NCBI GenBank assembly: GCA_963740215.1
Contig: CAVUDJ010000005.1
Location: 372,001 to 436,000 of the forward strand
Direction of reading: 5' to 3'
Origin: CAVVAL01 sp963740215
Lineage (GTDB): Bacteria > Actinomycetota > Actinomycetes > Mycobacteriales > Cryptosporangiaceae
Length of the DNA stretch: 64,000 nt
Positions 62,680-64,000 of the stretch are shown here, piece after piece; positions within the stretch are counted from its first letter, which is position 1; every line of letters starts with the position of its first letter. The translations under genes and the position numbers were made by a program. The notes beneath the pieces are model-generated. The model saw only the letters and a list, made by a program, of their open reading frames with translations, made no database searches and was not told where the DNA came from.

Positions 62680-63026
62680 GTAACGTCGCTGCGGGTAGGG
62701 AGCGCCGGGGCAACCGGACCGACGCCGCAACGCCGGGAAGCGGGGAGGCGGGGCGACGCCGCCTGCGCGGGAAGCGGGGCAACCGGAGCCGCCGCCGCCG
62801 GGCGCGGGGAGGGAGCGCGCGGGGCAACCGGACCTCCGCCGCCAGCGCGGGGAGGCGGGGACCGACCGCGGCTAGCGCTGCAGGGAGGCGGGAAGCTGCC
62901 TCGCCGTCGCAGCGAGCGCGCAGGGCGGCGGTTGCTGACGGCTCTCGACGCCGCGTGCGGTGGTATCGCCGCATAGTGCGCGACGGTATCGCTAGGCAGG
63001 AAGCGATGTCCGCGTCCACTGTGGAT
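62680..63026. repeat. GC-rich non-coding stretch with GGGGCAACCGGA repeats
   Basis: GGGGCAACCGGA occurs at 62707, 62776 and 62821 within imperfectly repeated GGGAAGCGGGG/GCCGCCG-rich units. Open frames across it on both strands are low-complexity Arg/Pro/Ala sequences without a plausible start and are not called. No gene is seen in this 350-bp stretch. Confidence 0.45.
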
Positions 63027-63080
63027 TAGTCGGGGAAGGTAACGCTACCAGCAAAGGAATTCGGTTACCTTTCCCGACTA
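63027..63080. terminator. 17-bp inverted repeat after the protease-like gene
   Basis: TAGTCGGGGAAGGTAAC and GTTACCTTTCCCGACTA pair over 17 bp with one G-T wobble, 20-nt loop. It lies 45 bp 3' of the minus-strand gene ending at 63125 and upstream of the thi operon. Likely a terminator separating them. Confidence 0.65.
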
Positions 63081-63124
63081 GTCCTATGTGGACGAGGCCC
63101 GGGCGCTGCGAGCTGGCCGGACCC

Positions 63125-64000
63125 TTAGGAGTCGACGCGCACCAGGGTGGAGCTGCTGGCGGTGCCGCCGTCGCTGAAGGTGACCCGGCCGAGCCAGCGC
63201 TTGCCGGCGTCGAGCCCGGACCAGTTCACGGCGACCGACGTCGGCTCGGCGATCGTCACCGACTTCGACGCCGGCGTGACGGTCGCGTTGCCCACCGTCG
63301 TGGTGCCGAGCGACCAACTGTTGAGCTTGGCGTCGAGCGAGGACGCGCCGCCGCCGATCGAGTACATGTCGACGTACACGTCGTAGGACGCTGCTGCAGG
63401 GTTGGCCAGGTCGACCTGCTCCTGCGCGGTGCCGCCGGTGCTGGATCCGACCAGCGAGGCGGTACCGGCCCGGTAGACGAACACGTCGAGGTCGGTGCCG
63501 TCGGCATAGTCGCTGTCGAACGTCGAGAACCGGGCGAGCTTCGTGCCCGCCGGCACGTTCACCGTGAACTTCGCGGTGTGGTCGCTTGCCGCCGGGTTCG
63601 TGACCGGGAACGCCTGGCCGTCGGGGTTGGCGAGGTTCCCGGTACTCACCGTGGACGGCACCAGCCCGACCACCGACGACGTGAGCGTGCCCGTGTATCC
63701 GGCGGTCACCGGCACCTCGACGGAACCGCTCCCGCCCACCCCGCTCACCGACACGGGCGCCGCCACCGCCACCGGCCGTACCGCGAGCGGCGACCGCACG
63801 TGGTGCTTGCCGTCGCTCCAGGTCACGGCGCCATAGGCGTACTCGTCGAAGGCGGCCGAGATCCGCTTGACCTTCACCGTGAACGTCTTGCGCTTGCCCG
63901 GCTCGATCGTGAACCGGGACGGCGAGACCGTGACCTCGACACCGGCCGGCTCCTGCACGCTCACCACGTACGTCTGCTTCTTCGACGCGACGCTCGTGAC
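63125..64000 (-). CDS. Secreted subtilase-like protein, C-terminal part
   Basis: 292 residues are visible; the frame is open at the window end, so the N-terminus and any catalytic domain are outside. Fibronectin-type/FN3-like strand pattern at VSPSRFTIEPGKRKTFTVKV and GAVTWSDGKHHVRSPLAVRP is the typical tail after the catalytic domain of actinomycete S8 proteases. A second beta domain has FDSDYADGTDLDVFVYRAGT and YDVYVDMYSIGGG (PPC-like). The extracellular protease assignment is inferred from the tail alone. Confidence 0.65.
   Translation of the reverse strand, partial: VTSVASKKQTYVVSVQEPAGVEVTVSPSRFTIEPGKRKTFTVKVKRISAAFDEYAYGAVTWSDGKHHVRSPLAVRPVAVAAPVSVSGVGGSGSVEVPVTAGYTGTLTSSVVGLVPSTVSTGNLANPDGQAFPVTNPAASDHTAKFTVNVPAGTKLARFSTFDSDYADGTDLDVFVYRAGTASLVGSSTGGTAQEQVDLANPAAASYDVYVDMYSIGGGASSLDAKLNSWSLGTTTVGNATVTPASKSVTIAEPTSVAVNWSGLDAGKRWLGRVTFSDGGTASSSTLVRVDS

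Noticed and set aside
62675..63019. 114-aa minus-strand Arg/Pro-rich ORF upstream of thiB
   Set aside because: Low-complexity translation of GC repeats, without SD or domain; it lies just beyond the riboswitch in a repeat region.

Overview
The window is high-GC actinomycete DNA. WhiB, SpdB/TraSA-type transfer genes, GTG/TTG starts and a KorSA-like GntR support this, but the order cannot be fixed from sequence alone. Two chromosomal segments flank a 51.6-kb mobile block. Left flank (1-4.1 kb): the end of a LuxR-type response regulator and a MacB-like ABC ATPase/permease pair. Right flank (55.7-64 kb): tRNA-Arg(ACG), tRNA-Ser(GCT), an EcsC-like protein, a CPA1 Na+/H+ antiporter, a UBP zinc finger, a TPP-riboswitch-controlled thiBPQ transporter operon, and the C-terminal part of a secreted protein that looks like a subtilase tail.

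The mobile block is two integrative elements in tandem at the 3' end of tRNA-Arg. A 56-bp core containing the 3' 42 nt of the tRNA occurs at 4098-4153, 28596-28651 and, as the intact tRNA, 55713-55768. Each element has its own tyrosine integrase next to its tRNA-proximal att copy.

Element 1 (about 4.1-28.65 kb) is an AICE (actinomycete integrative and conjugative element). Its backbone is GntR, GNAT, small zinc-ribbon proteins, SpdB, FtsK-like TraSA, a P-loop replication protein, Xis and Int. Its left half is cargo: four small secreted proteins (one neocarzinostatin-like, one trypsin-like, one ricin-B-like), a membrane glycosyltransferase/acyltransferase set, an IS701-type IS with CTAG target duplication, and an ImmA/PIN pair.

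Element 2 (28.65-55.77 kb) is a chimera. Its left third is an AICE transfer module (DUF6907-like proteins, WhiB, SpdB, an Arg/Gly-rich membrane protein, FtsK-like ATPase). Its middle has two antitoxin/toxin-like pairs, DUF433/PIN and Panacea/unknown. Its right half, mostly on the minus strand, has an XRE-TPR regulator, a 1,125-aa tail tape-measure protein, phage-type small proteins, a D5-type primase/helicase, excisionase-like HTH proteins and the integrase. No portal, capsid, large terminase, baseplate or lysis gene is visible.

Each element has its own short-repeat arrays beside its transfer gene, replication gene and att site. They are good candidates for clt/TRS, iterons and integrase arm sites, and several are phased at exactly 12 bp. 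At least a dozen genes, including thiQ, are broken by single-base indels, so many apparent pseudogenes may be sequence errors. Frameshifted genes are labelled pseudogene here because the frame is broken as given; the evidence says where an assembly indel is the simpler explanation.
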